Positions 37,440 through 50,115 of a DNA stretch of 64,000 nt are shown piece by piece. Where the stretch lies: positions 89,324,603 to 89,388,602 of the forward strand of contig NC_090321.1 in the NCBI RefSeq assembly GCF_040869045.1, given 5' to 3'. The notes below the pieces were generated by a model. It was given only the letters and a program-made list of their open reading frames with translations, did no database searches and was not told the origin of the DNA. The stretch's first letter is position 1. Each line of letters begins with the position of its first letter. Both the position numbers and the translations under genes were made by a program. Source of the stretch: Eurosta solidaginis. Its lineage: Eukaryota > Arthropoda > Insecta > Diptera > Tephritidae.

Positions 37440-38160
37440 CGTACAGAGTGTGGGGTAAGACGAACCCGATACCCCGATCGCCGATGATGAAAAAAACTCT
37501 CCGGCATCCAATATCGCGGCTAAAAAATCACAAGATGCCAGGTAATGACGGGATACTCGCCGGGCTGTTCAAACATGGAGGCGAATATGAAGAAGCAAAA
37601 AAAAGTGGGTCTTGCAGTAAATTTGGACAAGACGAAGTACTTGCTGTCATCGTGGCCTTTGTAGCTACGTCACTGTTGACGTATATAAATTCGAGGCTGT
37701 GAAGGATTTCGTTCATTTGGGAAGCAGCATTAAAAGCAAAAGCAATTTCGGCCTAAAAATCAAACGGAGAATAACTCTTGCCAACAAGTGTTTCTTTAGG
37801 CAATTGTAAAGTAAGGTCCTCTGTCGACGAACAAAATTCTCGCTCTATAAGTCACTCATAATACATGTCCTGATGTATGGCCCGGAATTATGGAAGGTGC
37901 GAGAGAAGATGAAATGGCTCTTGGAGTATTCGAGAGAAAAGTTCTCCGAAAGGTTTACAGTTCTATCCGTGATGTCAACGGCGAGTGTCGAAGGAGGTAT
38001 AATGATGAGTTATATGAGCTTTACGCAGACATGACGATAGTGCAGCGATTGAAAATCCAAAGGCTTCGCTAGCTAAGGCATGTTATGCGGATGAACGAAT
38101 ACGCTCCGGCAGCTTGTAAACAGAGGAAATAGAAAACCTGCACTGAGTTGGCAGAGACAG
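37440..38160 (+). mobile_element. RTE-type LINE relic, internally deleted
   Basis: An early RT segment, LKNHKMPGNDGILAGLFKHG (about 37519-37578), is joined directly to the later GLAVNLDKTKYLL segment, so the catalytic centre has been lost. Beyond it come a KDFVHLGSSIK-like stretch and then, at 37890-38072, FERKVLRKVYSSIRDVNGE, NDELYELYADMTIVQRLKIQ and a HVMRMNEYAPA end. Stops and frame changes break it. It is duplicated at 44256-44976. Confidence 0.75.
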
Positions 38161-39963
38161 TTGTAGGAAGATTTTACCTCGATTGATCCCCCAATTGGCG
38201 ACTAAAATAAGGGTTAGCTGATCTCACTGACTCAACGAAGAAGTGCTGTATGTTAAATTTTGGCAGGATTTACAGATCACACCCGAACACATTTTTTGCT
38301 TACATTTACTTCTTATTTTCTCATTCCGTACGAAAAAAGTACTAAAACTGTGAGTAAAATGTGAACAAACATGTCTTAAGACACGAACAATGAATTCACG
38401 TTATTTCATCCAAACGTCACTTGTAAACAATCAGCTTTTCATACGTATACAATTAAAACTTCAACCAAAAGATATTAGGTAGTAATACTATTTAGTTTTC
38501 AACTCGACCCAAATAAACTTTTGAAATAAAAAAACTGTAGTAGGAGGTAAGAGCGGAGCAAAATAATCCGATTGGAATAAAGTCTGAACACTGCGTCAGT
38601 AATGAAACATGTTGTCAAAAGCGTGACGTCACGCCGAGAAAATTTATTTCACGGCTAACTATGATTTTTTCTCTCATTTTTAATGCGGGATCTCTTTATT
38701 GGTTCATGAAGCAAAAACATATCTGAAAACTGCTCCTACTTTGTAGTAATTAAACAACTGATTGAAGATTTAACTTAAATCTTCTTCGTTTCGAGATTTT
38801 ATTTTATATGATAAAACTTGCAAGATTTATCGTTAAATCCTTTCAGATGCTTAAATCTCGAATAAAGCTCAAAGTAGATATATGCTATTAGATATCGGCG
38901 CTTGACAATCCGCTGCACACCAATCAACTCGTGGAAAAATATAACAGGATTATGCTATTTTTTATTTAAGATGTGGGAAATTAGAGATTATTTTTTAAAT
39001 TTCCGTGGGTAATTTCACAGCGTTTATCTGGCATCACTGCGTCCCGGTTGCGTTCTTGAAATCTTAATTTCTTTTTCGGTATTCATACTTTTTATTTTTC
39101 CAAACAAGGTTTTTCGGACGATAAGTGAGGCAAAAACTGAACTTTTTCTCGTTGTTGTTTTATCGGCCTATTAATAAAGAATTCCAGGTACGAATTCGCG
39201 CTCGAGGCCTGTAACAATTATTTTTGTGAAAATTATTGTTTTTTTAATTTTTCTATAATTGAGAAATTATTATTTGATTTGAAATAGAAGATATATAACT
39301 TGTTTCAGACATCTGCCATAGCTGCTCACATAGATCCATAATAATACCATAAAAGTTATTGTTATAGGCCTTGAGCCCGAGCTCGAACCTGGAAAACTTT
39401 TATTGTTCTCCGACGCCTTTCGAAGTTTTCCTTACATCTTCAACAGGGCGTCTGATTTATTTTAGTAAAACATAAATCGAAAACAAAACGTTTTGTTCTT
39501 TTTCAAATTAAAATGACAATACGGTTTAATTCTTTTGATATGATCAAATAGCCTAATAAGCCTATGTAAAACCCAAATGATTTATTTTCACTGGCCAGTC
39601 AGTTAACTTCCGCATACATTTCTGGTGTTTCCATTAATTTCTTATAAATTTTGACTAAGTGTTTGCTATAATATTTTAATATCAGGTGCTTCTTTATAAA
39701 ATATTATAACATAGCACGAACATAGGAGCATACGTACATATTTATATATTAAAGGTACACCAACCTGAATAGCGACATCTTGGTCTTTTGTAAATTGCTG
39801 CACTTAATATTTCCTAGCTTGCTTTTTTCTTAACAAATTTACGCGCAGTCCAAATTTATTATCGCAAACATCTCATTTACTTAGATCAAATAGAAGCAGG
39901 AGCACACACTTTCATGTACATATGTTTTAGTAATTTAGCTGACGCCAATTAAGAGCACCAAGA
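38161..39963. other. no gene recognised
   Basis: AT-rich sequence of 1.8 kb, repeated at 44977-46779. No signature seen on either strand. Confidence 0.45.
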
Positions 39964-40324
39964 GGCCACCGTGGTGTGATGATAGCGTGCTCCGCCTATC
40001 ACCGTATGCCCTGGGTTCGCACCCCGGGCAAAGCAACATCAAAATTTTAGAAATAAGGTTTTTCAATTAGAAGAAAATTTTTCTAATTGGGGTCTCCCCT
40101 CGGCAGTGTTTGGCAAGCGCTCCGGGTGTATTTCTGCCATGAAAAGCTCTCAGTGAAAACTCATCTGCCTTGCAGATGCCGTTCGGAGTCGGCATAAAAC
40201 ATGTAGGTCCCGTCCGCTCAATTTGTAGGGAAAAACAAGAGGAGCACGACGCAAATTGGAAGAGAAGCTCGGCCTTAGATCTCTTCGGAGGTTATCGCGC
40301 CTTACATTTATTTTTTTTTTTTTA
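39964..40324 (+). mobile_element. tRNA-derived SINE, near-complete copy
   Basis: Best-preserved plus-strand copy. The head is ggccaccgtggtgtgatgat with B box gggttcgcaccccgg. The body has tctaattggggtctcccctc and catctgccttgcagatgccg. The 3' part is aagctcggccttagatctct, then gttatcgcgccttacattta and a T-rich run. Length about 350 bp. It is duplicated at 46780-47140. Confidence 0.9.
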
Positions 40325-41320
40325 AGTCTTCCTCTACCTGCCTCTCACAACTCAGTGGAGTTCTCCCCGTTGCTCTTCGAACTGCGGTGTCGATTGAAAA
40401 ACTTTCTTGGCCGGGACGTCTTTGTCCATTCGCATATTTTGACCTAACCAGCGAAGTTTTTGGGCTTTCATTCGCTACTGTATCTTCATATCTACGTAAA
40501 GCTCATACAGATCATCATTATACCACTTTCGATACTCGCCGTCGACGGACAGGATCATAAGTCTTGCAGAGAAATTTTCTGTCTAACTTTTAAGAGCCAT
40601 CTTCTCTCGAACCGTCTACGAATACGATCCATACATCAAGACAGGTATGATGAGCCACTTGTAGAGGGCGAATCTTGTTCGTCTAGAGTGGAAATTATTT
40701 TCAAATTGCCTACTCAGATCAAAGTAGCACTTGTTTCCAAGGTTTATTCACCTTTTGTTTTCTAAGCTGACATTGTTATCGTTGTTACTTCTGGTTCCCA
40801 GATAGACGAAGTTCTTCACAGTCTCGAATTTATATGCATTAATAGTGAAGTGGCTGCCAAGGCGCGAATGCACCGATCTTTGTTTTTTTTTTTTTTTTGA
40901 TGTTAGCAAGTACTTCAAATTTTCCTCGTTTACCAGAAGACCCACTTTTTATCCTTTTTATGTAACTCAAAGTCCAATCCAATCATTGTACGCTTTTATA
41001 AAAGATAGTGCCACCACGGTTTAAATCTGCCGCTAGAATTATCTTCTCCAGCATTAGGTTAAAGAAATCTCACAAAGGGGATTCGCCTTGTTTGAAGCCT
41101 CTTTTGGTGTCTGATGGCTCGGAGAGGGCCTTCCCAACCTTTACGGAGCTGATGGTGTTGCTCAACGTCGCTTGGCAGAGCCTTATTATCTTTGCAGGGA
41201 ACTTAAATTCAAACATAGCAGCACACAAGCAAGTTCTTTCAGACGAAATACTTGCTGTCATCGAAGAAAAAACCTTGGCAGCCGCGTTGCTGTTGGAGGC
41301 AAAGCAGACGATATAAATCA
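40325..41320 (-). mobile_element. RTE-type LINE, minus-strand relic
   Basis: Read on the minus strand: FPAKIIRLCQATLSNTISSV and DTKRGFKQGESP (about 41200-41075) are the RT region before the catalytic box. After a gap come LVNEENLKYLL and KFETVKNFVYLG (about 40940-40790). Finally ELYVDMKIQ, MKAQKLRWLGQNMRMDKDVP and AKKVF (about 40500-40400) form the C-terminal R-W-GH-RM block. Frameshifts and stops are frequent. Only the part up to 40918 is present in the second duplicate. Confidence 0.75.
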
Positions 41321-41328
41321 AATATCAA

Positions 41329-43605
41329 CAAGTAAGGAAGGCTAAGTTCGGGTGTAACCGAACATTACATACTCAGTTGAGAGCTGTGGATACAAAGTAA
41401 GGGAAAATCACCATGTTGTAAAAAGAACCTAGGGTAACCCTGGCATGTGTTTGTATGACATGTGTATCAAATGGAAGGTATTAAAGAGTATTTTAAAGGA
41501 AGTGGGCCATAGTTCTATAGATGGACGCCATTTAGGGATATCGCCATAAAGGTGGACCAGGCCTGAATCTAGAATTTGTTTGTACGATATGGGTATCAAA
41601 TGAAATGTGTTAATGATAATTTTAAAAGGGAGTGGGCCTAAGTTCTATAGGTGGACGCCTTTTCGAGATATCGCCATAAAGGTGGACCAGGGGCGACTCC
41701 AGAATTTATTTTGTACGATATGGGTATCAAATGAAAGGTATTATTGAGTATTTTAAAAGGGTGTGGGCCTAAGTTCTATATGTGGACGCCTTTTCGAGAT
41801 ATCGCCATAAAGGTGGACCAGGGGTGACTATAGAATTTGTTTGTACGATATGAGTATCAAATGAAAGGTATTAATGAGTATTTTAAAAGGGAGTGGGCCT
41901 TAGTTCTATAGGTGGGCGCCTTTTCGGAATATCGTTATAAAAGTGGAGCAGGGTTGACTCTAGAATGCGTTTGTACAATATGGGTATCAAACGAAAGGTG
42001 TTAATAAGTGTTTTAAAAGGGAGTGGGCCTTAGTTGTATGGGTGGACGCCTTTTCGGGATATCGCCATAAACGTGGACCAGGGGTGACTCTAGAATGCGT
42101 TTGTACAATATGGGTATCAAATGAAAGGTGTTAATGAGTATTTTAAAAGGGCATGGGCCTTAGTTCTATAGGTGGACGCCTTTTCGAGATATCGCCATAA
42201 AGGTGGACCAGGGGTGACTCTAGAATTTGTTTGTACGATATGGGTATCAAATGAAAGGTATTAATGAGTATTTTAAAAGGGCGTGGACCGTAGTTGTATA
42301 GGTGGACGCCTTTTCGAGATATCGCCACAAAGGTGGGCCAGGGGTGACTCTAGAATTTTTTTGTACGATATTGGTATCAAATGAAAGGTGTTAATGAGTA
42401 TTTTAAAAAGGAGTGGGCCTTAGTTCTATATGTGGACGCCTTTTCGAGATATCGCCATAAACGTGGACCAGGGGTGCCTCTAGAATGTGTTTGTACGATA
42501 TGGGTATCAAATTAAAGGTATTAATGAGGGTTTTAAAAGGGAGTGGCCCATAGTTGTATATGTGAAGGCATTTTCAAGATATCGACCAAAATGTGGACCA
42601 GAGTGATCCAGAACATCATCTGTCGGGTACCGCTAATTTATTTATATATGTAATACCACGAACAGTATTCCTTCCAAGATTCCAAGTGCTTTTGATTTGG
42701 CCCTGCAAAACTTTTTCATTTTCTTCTACTTAATATGGTAGGTGTCACACCCATTTTACCAAGTTTTTTTCTAAAGTTATATTTTGCGTCAATAGACCAA
42801 TACAATTACCATGTTTCATCCCTTTTTTCGTATTTGGTATATAATTATGGCATTTTTTTCATTTTTCGTAATTTTCGATATCGAAAAAGTGGGCGTGTTC
42901 ATAGTCGGATTTCGGCCATTTTTTACACCAATACAAAGTGAGTTCAGATAAGTACGTGAACTAAGTTCAGTAAAGATATGTCGATTTTTGCTGAAGTTAT
43001 CGTGTTAACGGCCGAGCGGATGGACAGACGGTCGACTGTGTATAAAAACTGGGCGTGGCTTCAACCGATTTCGCCCTTTTTCACAGAAAACAGTTACCGT
43101 CCTAGAATCTAAGCTTCTACCAAATTTCACAAGGATAGGTAAATTTTTGTTCGACTTATGGCATTAAAATTATCCTAGACAAATTAAATGAAAAAGAGCG
43201 GAGCCACGCCCATTTTGAAATTTTCTTTTATTTTTGTATTTTGTTGCAACATATCATTACTGGAGCTGAATGTTGACATAATTTACTTATATACTGTAAA
43301 GATATTAACTTTTCTTTTAAAATTTGAATTAAAAAAAATTTTTTTTAAAAAGTGGGCGGGGTCGTTCTCCGATTTTGCTAATTTTTATTAAGCAGACATA
43401 TAGTAATAAGAGTAACGTTCCTGCCAAATTTCATCATGATATCTTCATCCACTACCAAATTACAGCTTGCAGAACTTCTAAATTACTTTCTTTTAAAAGT
43501 GGGCGGTGCCACGCCCGTTGTCTAAAATTTTACTAGTTTTCTATTCTGCGTCATAAGTTCAACTCACCTACCAAGTTTCATCGCTTAATCCGTATTTGGT
43601 AATGA
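41329..43605 (+). mobile_element. DINE-type element, 3' end replaced by the duplication junction
   Basis: The left end is CAAGTAAGGAAGGCTAAGTT. About nine 130-bp monomers follow (41455-42610), then core sequence to ggtaatgaatt at 43605. There the sequence switches abruptly to the start of duplicate copy 2 (ttgaaaaaactttaacgttg). The terminal hairpin is therefore missing here but present in the sister copy ending at 49917. Confidence 0.9.
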
Positions 43606-43945
43606 ATTGAAAAAACTTTAACGTTGGACCACATGCACAGATTACATTTTTGAGGGTTTTCAGCGACTAAAAATATTTACATTTTCGAATTGAACAGACA
43701 CAATTTCATAAAGCAAAAACATAATCGAATGAGCCAAGATCCTGCATTCCGGAATTGTTGTATTTGTAATCGAATTTGAAAAAAAAGTTTGATGACCTAG
43801 CGCTTTTGAAATTTGTCGATTTGTTACATTTCTCTCATGTTTCGCTACCAGTGTTTGGAGTATTTATAACTGTTACCTGAGGAAACGACTACGCCGGAGT
43901 AAAAATTTAATTTTCGGAATATATTTTTTCTTCCTTTTTGAAAGC

Positions 43946-44116
43946 GGGCGAACAACTAACATCAAATTGATTTGGTAGCTTGGCAATCCCTTCGATTGTC
44001 TTTTTTGTCGTGTAATGTTTCTCAGCAAAAAAGTTATCTGCCTTATCAAATGCACATGGAGTCGGCCTAAAACGTGTAGGATGACCAATTAATTCTCCCA
44101 TTAACACACCACATTC
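43946..44116 (+). mobile_element. decayed SINE fragment (duplicate)
   Basis: Second copy of 37130-37300, carried by the segmental duplication. Confidence 0.55.
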
Positions 44117-44255
44117 TATATCCCCGGATATTTATCGCGAAAAAATATTATTATTAAATTCAGTTACCATACATATTTCATGCTCTTTTAATGACAGAAG
44201 GTTTCAAGACCGGGGCAGATTCCTGTAGGAACGATAATGGCGACCTATTAACTGA

Positions 44256-44976
44256 CGTACAGAGTGTGGGGTAAGACGAACCCGATACCCCGATCGCCGA
44301 TGATGAAAAAAACTCCCCGGCATCCAATATCGCGGCTAAAAAATCACAAGATGCCAGGTAATGACGGGATACTCGCCGGGCTGTTCAAACATGGAGGCGA
44401 ATATGACGAAGCAAAAAAAAGTGGGTCTTGCAGTAAATTTGGACAAGACGAAGTACTTGCTGTCATCGTGGCCTTTATAGCTACGTCACTGTTGACGTAT
44501 ATAAATTCGAGACTGTGAAGGATTTCGTTCATTTGGGAAGCAGCATTAAAAGCAAAAGCAATTTCGGCCTAAAAATCAAACGGAGAATAACTCTTGCCAA
44601 CAAGTGTTTCTTTAGGCAATTGTAAAGTAAGGTCCTCTGTCGACGAACAAAATTCTCGCTCTATAAGTCACTCATAATACATGTCCTGATGTATGGCTCG
44701 GAATTATGGAAGGTGCTAGAGAAGATGAAATGGCTCTTGGAGTATTCGAGAGAAAAGTTCTCCGAAAGGTTTACAGTTCTATCCGTGATGTCAACGGCGA
44801 GTGTCGAAGGAGGTATAATGATGAGTTATATGAGCTTTACGCAGACATGACGATAGTGCAGCGATTGAAAATCCAAAGGCTTCGCTAGCTAAGGCATGTT
44901 ATGCGGATGAACGAATACGCTCCGGCAGCTTGTAAACAGAGGAAATAGAAAACCTGCACTGAGTTGGCAGAGACAG
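44256..44976 (+). mobile_element. RTE-type LINE relic (duplicate)
   Basis: Second copy of 37440-38160, with a few base changes (for example EYDEAKKSG in place of EYEEAKKSG). Confidence 0.75.
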
Positions 44977-46779
44977 TTGTAGGAAGATTTTACCTCGATT
45001 GATCCCCCAATTGGCGACTAAAATAAGGGTTAGCTGATCTCACTGACTCAACGAAGAAGTGCTGTATGTTAAATTTTGGCAGGATTTACAGATCACACCC
45101 GAACACATTTTTTGCTTACATTTACTTCTTATTTTCTCATTCCGTACGAAAAAAGTACTAAAACTGTGAGTAAAATGTGAACAAACATGTCTTAAGACAC
45201 GAACAATGAATTCACGTTATTTCATCCAAACGTCACTTGTAAACAATCAGCTTTTCATACGTATACAATTAAAACTTCAACCAAAAGATATTAGGTAGTA
45301 ATACTATTTAGTTTTCAACTCGACCCAAATAAACTTTTGAAATAAAAAAACTGTAGTAGGAGGTAAGAGCGGAGCAAAATACTCCGATTGGAATAAAGTC
45401 TGAACACTGCGTCAGTAATGAAACATGTTGTCAAAAGCGTGACGTCACGCCGAGAAAATTTATTTCACGGCTAACTATGATTTTTTCTCTCATTTTTAAT
45501 GCGGGATCTCTTTATTGGTTCATGAAGCAAAAACATATCTGAAAACTGCTCCTACTTTGTAGTAATTAAACAACTGATTGAAGATTTAACTTAAATCTTC
45601 TTCGTTTCGAGATTTTATTTTATATGATAAAACTTGCAAGATTTATCGTTAAATCCTTTCAGATGCTTAAATCTCGAATAAAGCTCAAAGTAGAGATATG
45701 CTATTAGATATCGGCGCTTGACAATCCGCTGCACACCAATCAACTCGTGGAAAAATATAACAGGATTATGCTATTTTTTATTTAAGATGTGGGAAATTAG
45801 AGATTATTTTTTAAATTTCCGTGGGTAATTTCACAGCGTTTATCTGGCATCACTGCGTCCCGGTTGCGTTCTTGAAATCTTAATTTCTTTTTCGGTATTC
45901 ATACTTTTTATTTTTCCAAACAAGGTTTTTCGGACGATAAGTGAGGCAAAAACTGAACTTTTTCTCGTTGTTGTTTTATCGGCCTATTAATAAAGAATTC
46001 CAGGTACGAATTCGCGCTCGAGGCCTGTAACAATTATTTTTGTGAAAATTATTGTTTTTTTAATTTTTCTATAATTGAGAAATTATTATTTGATTTGAAA
46101 TAGAAGATATATAACTTGTTTCAGACATCTGCCATAGCTGCTCACATAGATCCATAATAATACCATAAAAGTTATTGTTATAGGCCTTGAGCCCGAGCTC
46201 GAACCTGGAAAACTTTTATTGTTCTCCGACGCCTTTCGAAGTTTTCCTTACATCTTCAACAGGGCGTCTGATTTATTTTAGTAAAACATAAATCGAAAAC
46301 AAAACGTTTTGTTCTTTTTCAAATTAAAATGACAATACGGTTTAATTCTTTTGATATGATCAAATAGCCTAATAAGCCTATGTAAAACCCAAATGATTTA
46401 TTTTCACTGGCCAGTCAGTTAACTTCCGCATACATTTCTGGTGTTTCCATTAATTTCTTATAAATTTTGACTAAGTGTTTGCTATAATATTTTAATATCA
46501 GGTGCTTCTTTATAAAATATTATAACATAGCACGAACATAGGAGCATACGTACATATTTATATATTAAAGGTACACCAACCTGAATAGCGACATCTTGGT
46601 CTTTTGTAAATTGCTGCACTTAATATTTCCTAGCTTGCTTTTTTCTTAACAAATTTACGCGCAGTCCAAATTTATTATCGCAAACATCTCATTTACTTAG
46701 ATCAAATAGAAGCAGGAGCACACACTTTCATGTACATATGTTTTAGTAATTTAGCTGACGCCAATTAAGAGCACCAAGA
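44977..46779. other. no gene recognised (duplicate of 38161-39963)
   Basis: Near-identical to copy 1, with the same lack of any signature. Confidence 0.45.
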
Positions 46780-47140
46780 GGCCACCGTGGTGTGATGATA
46801 GCGTGCTCCGCCTATCACCGTATGCCCTGGGTTCGCACCCCGGGCAAAGCAACATCAAAATTTTAGAAATAAGGTTTTTCAATTAGAAGAAAATTTTTCT
46901 AATTGGGGTCTCCCCTCGGCAGTGTTTGGCAAGCGCTCCGGGTGTATTTCTGCCATGAAAAGCTCTCAGTGAAAACTCATCTGCCTTGCAGATGCCGTTC
47001 GGAGTCGGCATAAAACATGTAGGTCCCGTCCGCTCAATTTGTAGGGAAAAACAAGAGGAGCACGACGCACATTGGAAGAGAAGCTCGGCCTTAGATCTCT
47101 TCGGAGGTTATCGCGCCTTACATTTATTTTTTTTTTTTTA
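46780..47140 (+). mobile_element. tRNA-derived SINE (duplicate)
   Basis: Second copy of 39964-40324, carried by the segmental duplication; one difference is gcacattgg in place of gcaaattgg. Confidence 0.9.
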
Positions 47141-47733
47141 AGTCTTCCTCTACCTGCCTCTCACAACTCAGTGGAGTTCTCCCCGTTGCTCTTCGAACTG
47201 CGGTGTCGATTGAAAAACTTTCTTGGCCGGGACGTCTTTGTCCATTCGCATATTTTGACCTAACCAGCGAAGTTTTTGGGCTTTCATTCGCTACTGTATC
47301 TTCATATCTACGTAAAGCTCATACAGATCATCATTATACCACTTTCGATACTCGCCGTCGACGGACAGGATCATAAGTCTTGCAGAGAAATTTTCTGTCT
47401 AACTTTTAAGAGCCATCTTCTCTCGAACCGTCTACGAATACGATCCATACATCAAGACAGGTATGATGAGCCACTTGTAGAGGGCGAATCTTGTTCGTCT
47501 AGAGTGGAAATTATTTTCAAATTGCCAGCTCAGATCAAAGTAGCACTTGTTTCCAAGGTTTATTCACCTTTTGTTTTCTAAGCTGACATTGTTATCGTTG
47601 TTACTTCTGGTTCCCAGATAGACGAAGTTCTTCACAGTCTCGAATTTATATGCATTAATAGTGAAGTGGCTGCCAAGGCGCGAATGCACCGATCTTTGTT
47701 TTTTTTTTTTTTTGATGTTAGCAAGTACTTCAA
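47141..47733 (-). mobile_element. RTE-type LINE relic (duplicate, truncated)
   Basis: Second copy of 40325-40918. The upstream coding part, present in copy 1 to 41320, has been deleted here. Confidence 0.75.
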
Positions 47734-49917
47734 GGCGTGGGCCTTAGTTCTATATGTGGACGCCTTTTCGAGATATCGCCATAAAGGTGGACCAGGGGTG
47801 ACTATAGAATTTGTTTGTACCATATGGGTATCAAATGAAAGGTGTTAATGAGTATTTTAAAAGGGAGTGGGCCTTAGTTCTATAGGTGGGCGCCTTTTCG
47901 GAATATCGTTATAAAAGTGGAGCAGGGTTGACTCTAGAATGCGTTTGTACAATATGGGTATCAAACGAAAGGTGTTAATAAGTGTTTTAAAAGGGAGTGG
48001 GCCTTAGTTGTATGGGTGGACGCCTTTTCGGGATATCGCCATAAACGTGGACCAGGGGTGACTCTAGAATGCGTTTGTACAATATGGGTATCAAATGAAA
48101 GGTGTTAATGAGTATTTTAAAAGGGCATGGGCCTTAGTTCTATAGGTGGACGCCTTTTCGAGATATCGCCATAAAGGTGGACCAGGGGTGACTCTAGAAT
48201 TTGTTTGTACGATATGGGTATCAAATGAAAGGTATTAATGAGTATTTTAAAAGGGCGTGGACCGTAGTTGTATAGGTGGACGCCTTTTCGAGATATCGCC
48301 ACAAAGGTGGGCCAGGGGTGACTCTAGAATTTTTTTGTACGATATTGGTATCAAATGAAAGGTGTTAATGAGTATTTTAAAAAGGAGTGGGCCTTAGTTC
48401 TATATGTGGACGCCTTTTCGAGATATCGCCATAAACGTGGACCAGGGGTGCCTCTAGAATGTGTTTGTACGATATGGGTATCAAATTAAAGGTATTAATG
48501 AGGGTTTTAAAAGGGAGTGGCCCATAGTTGTATATGTGAAGGCATTTTCAAGATATCGACCAAAATGTGGACCAGAGTGATCCAGAACATCATCTGTCGG
48601 GTACCGCTAATTTATTTATATATGTAATACCACGAACAGTATTCCTTCCAAGATTCCAAGGGCTTTTGATTTGGCCCTGCAAAACTTTTTCATTTTCTTC
48701 TACTTAATATGGTAGGTGTCACACCCATTTTACCAAGTTTTTTTCTAAAGTTATATTTTGCGTCAATAGACCAATACAATTACCATGTTTCATCCCTTTT
48801 TTCGTATTTGGTATATAATTATGGCATTTTTTTCATTTTTCGTAATTTTCGATATCGAAAAAGTGGGCGTGTTCATAGTCGGATTTCGGCCATTTTTTAC
48901 ACCAATACAAAGTGAGTTCAGATAAGTACGTGAACTAAGTTCAGTAAAGATATGTCGATTTTTGCTGAAGTTATCGTGTTAACGGCCGAGCGGATGGACA
49001 GACGGTCGACTGTGTATAAAAACTGGGCGTGGCTTCAACCGATTTCGCCCTTTTTCACAGAAAACAGTTACCGTCCTAGAATCTAAGCTTCTACCAAATT
49101 TCACAAGGATAGGTAAATTTTTGTTCGACTTATGGCATTAAAATTATCCTAGACAAATTAAATGAAAAAGAGCGGAGCCACGCCCATTTTGAAATTTTCT
49201 TTTATTTTTGTATTTTGTTGCAACATATCATTACTGGAGTTGAATGTTGACATAATTTACTTATATACTGTAAAGATATTAACTTTTCTTTTAAAATTTG
49301 AATTAAAAAAAATTTTTTTTAAAAAGTGGGCGGGGTCGTACTCGATTTTGCTAATTTTTATTAAGCAGACATATAGTAATAAGAGTAACGTTCCTGCCAA
49401 ATTTCATCATGATATCTTCATCCACTACCAAATTACAGCTTGCAGAACTTCTAAATTACTTTCTTTTAAAAGTGGGCGGTGCCACGCCCGTTGTCTAAAA
49501 TTTTACTAGTTTTCTATTCTGCGTCATAAGTTCAACTCACCTACCAAGTTTCATCGCTTAATCCGTATTTGGTAATGAATTATCGCACTTTTTCGATTTT
49601 TCGAAATTTTCGATATCGAAAAAGTGGGCGTGGTTATTGTCCGATATCGTTTATTTTAAATAGCGATCTGAGATGAGTGCCCAGGAACATACCAAATTTC
49701 ATCAAGATCCTCGAAATTTACTCAAGTTATCGTGTTAACGGACAGACGGACGGACGAACGGACGGACGGACATGGCTCAATCGATTTTTTTTTCGATACA
49801 GATGATTTTGATATATGGAAGTCTATATCTATCTCGATTCCTTTATACCTGTACAACCAACCGTTATCCAATCAAAGTTAATATACTCTGTGAGCTCTGC
49901 TCAACTGAGTATAAAAA
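47734..49917 (+). mobile_element. DINE-type element, 5' part deleted, 3' hairpin intact
   Basis: It matches 41760-43605 with an offset of 5974 bp, then continues through the remaining core (gtccgatatcgtttatttta, gacggacgaacggacggacg) to the terminal agctctgctcaactgagtat. About six and a half 130-bp monomers remain. Its 3' end lies 42 bp before the splice acceptor at 49959. Confidence 0.9.
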
Positions 49918-49959
49918 AAAGTGTTTAAATATTTGTTTTATTTTTATTTTTGATTTCAG

Positions 49960-50115
49960 GACTGTCATGGCTCAACAAAACATCCAAATGCAGCTCCCAT
50001 TCAAGACGATACACAAAACTACAATATTATCGATGGCGGACAAAATGCAACACATACCTGGGTAGAGTTTTCACGTAAAATCGAAACATGTGACCCATAT
50101 GATCTACCACTAGGG
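49960..50115 (+). CDS. monooxygenase exon a (DOMON segment)
   Basis: 52 codons, phase 0 at both ends, acceptor tttttgatttcag, donor gtgagt. It encodes DCHGSTKHPNAAPIQDDTQN and, after a short gap, WVEFSRKIETCDPYDLPLG. The F-R-TCD-D pattern is the conserved DOMON end of this family. Confidence 0.9.

Larger units (their letters stand above)
36790..40918. repeat. recent segmental duplication, copy 1
   Basis: This stretch is repeated at 43606-47733 with a constant offset of 6816 bp (6815 after a poly-T run). I count about ten base differences over 4.1 kb. It contains a decayed SINE, an RTE-type LINE on the plus strand, an intact SINE, and part of a minus-strand RTE-type LINE. No host gene was recognised inside it. 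Confidence 0.97.
43606..47733. repeat. recent segmental duplication, copy 2
   Basis: Near-identical to 36790-40918. The left junction shares the three bases att with both parents. At 47733 it leaves the RTE-type relic 841 bp early and enters the DINE central repeats at the position matching 41760 in copy 1. Confidence 0.97.
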
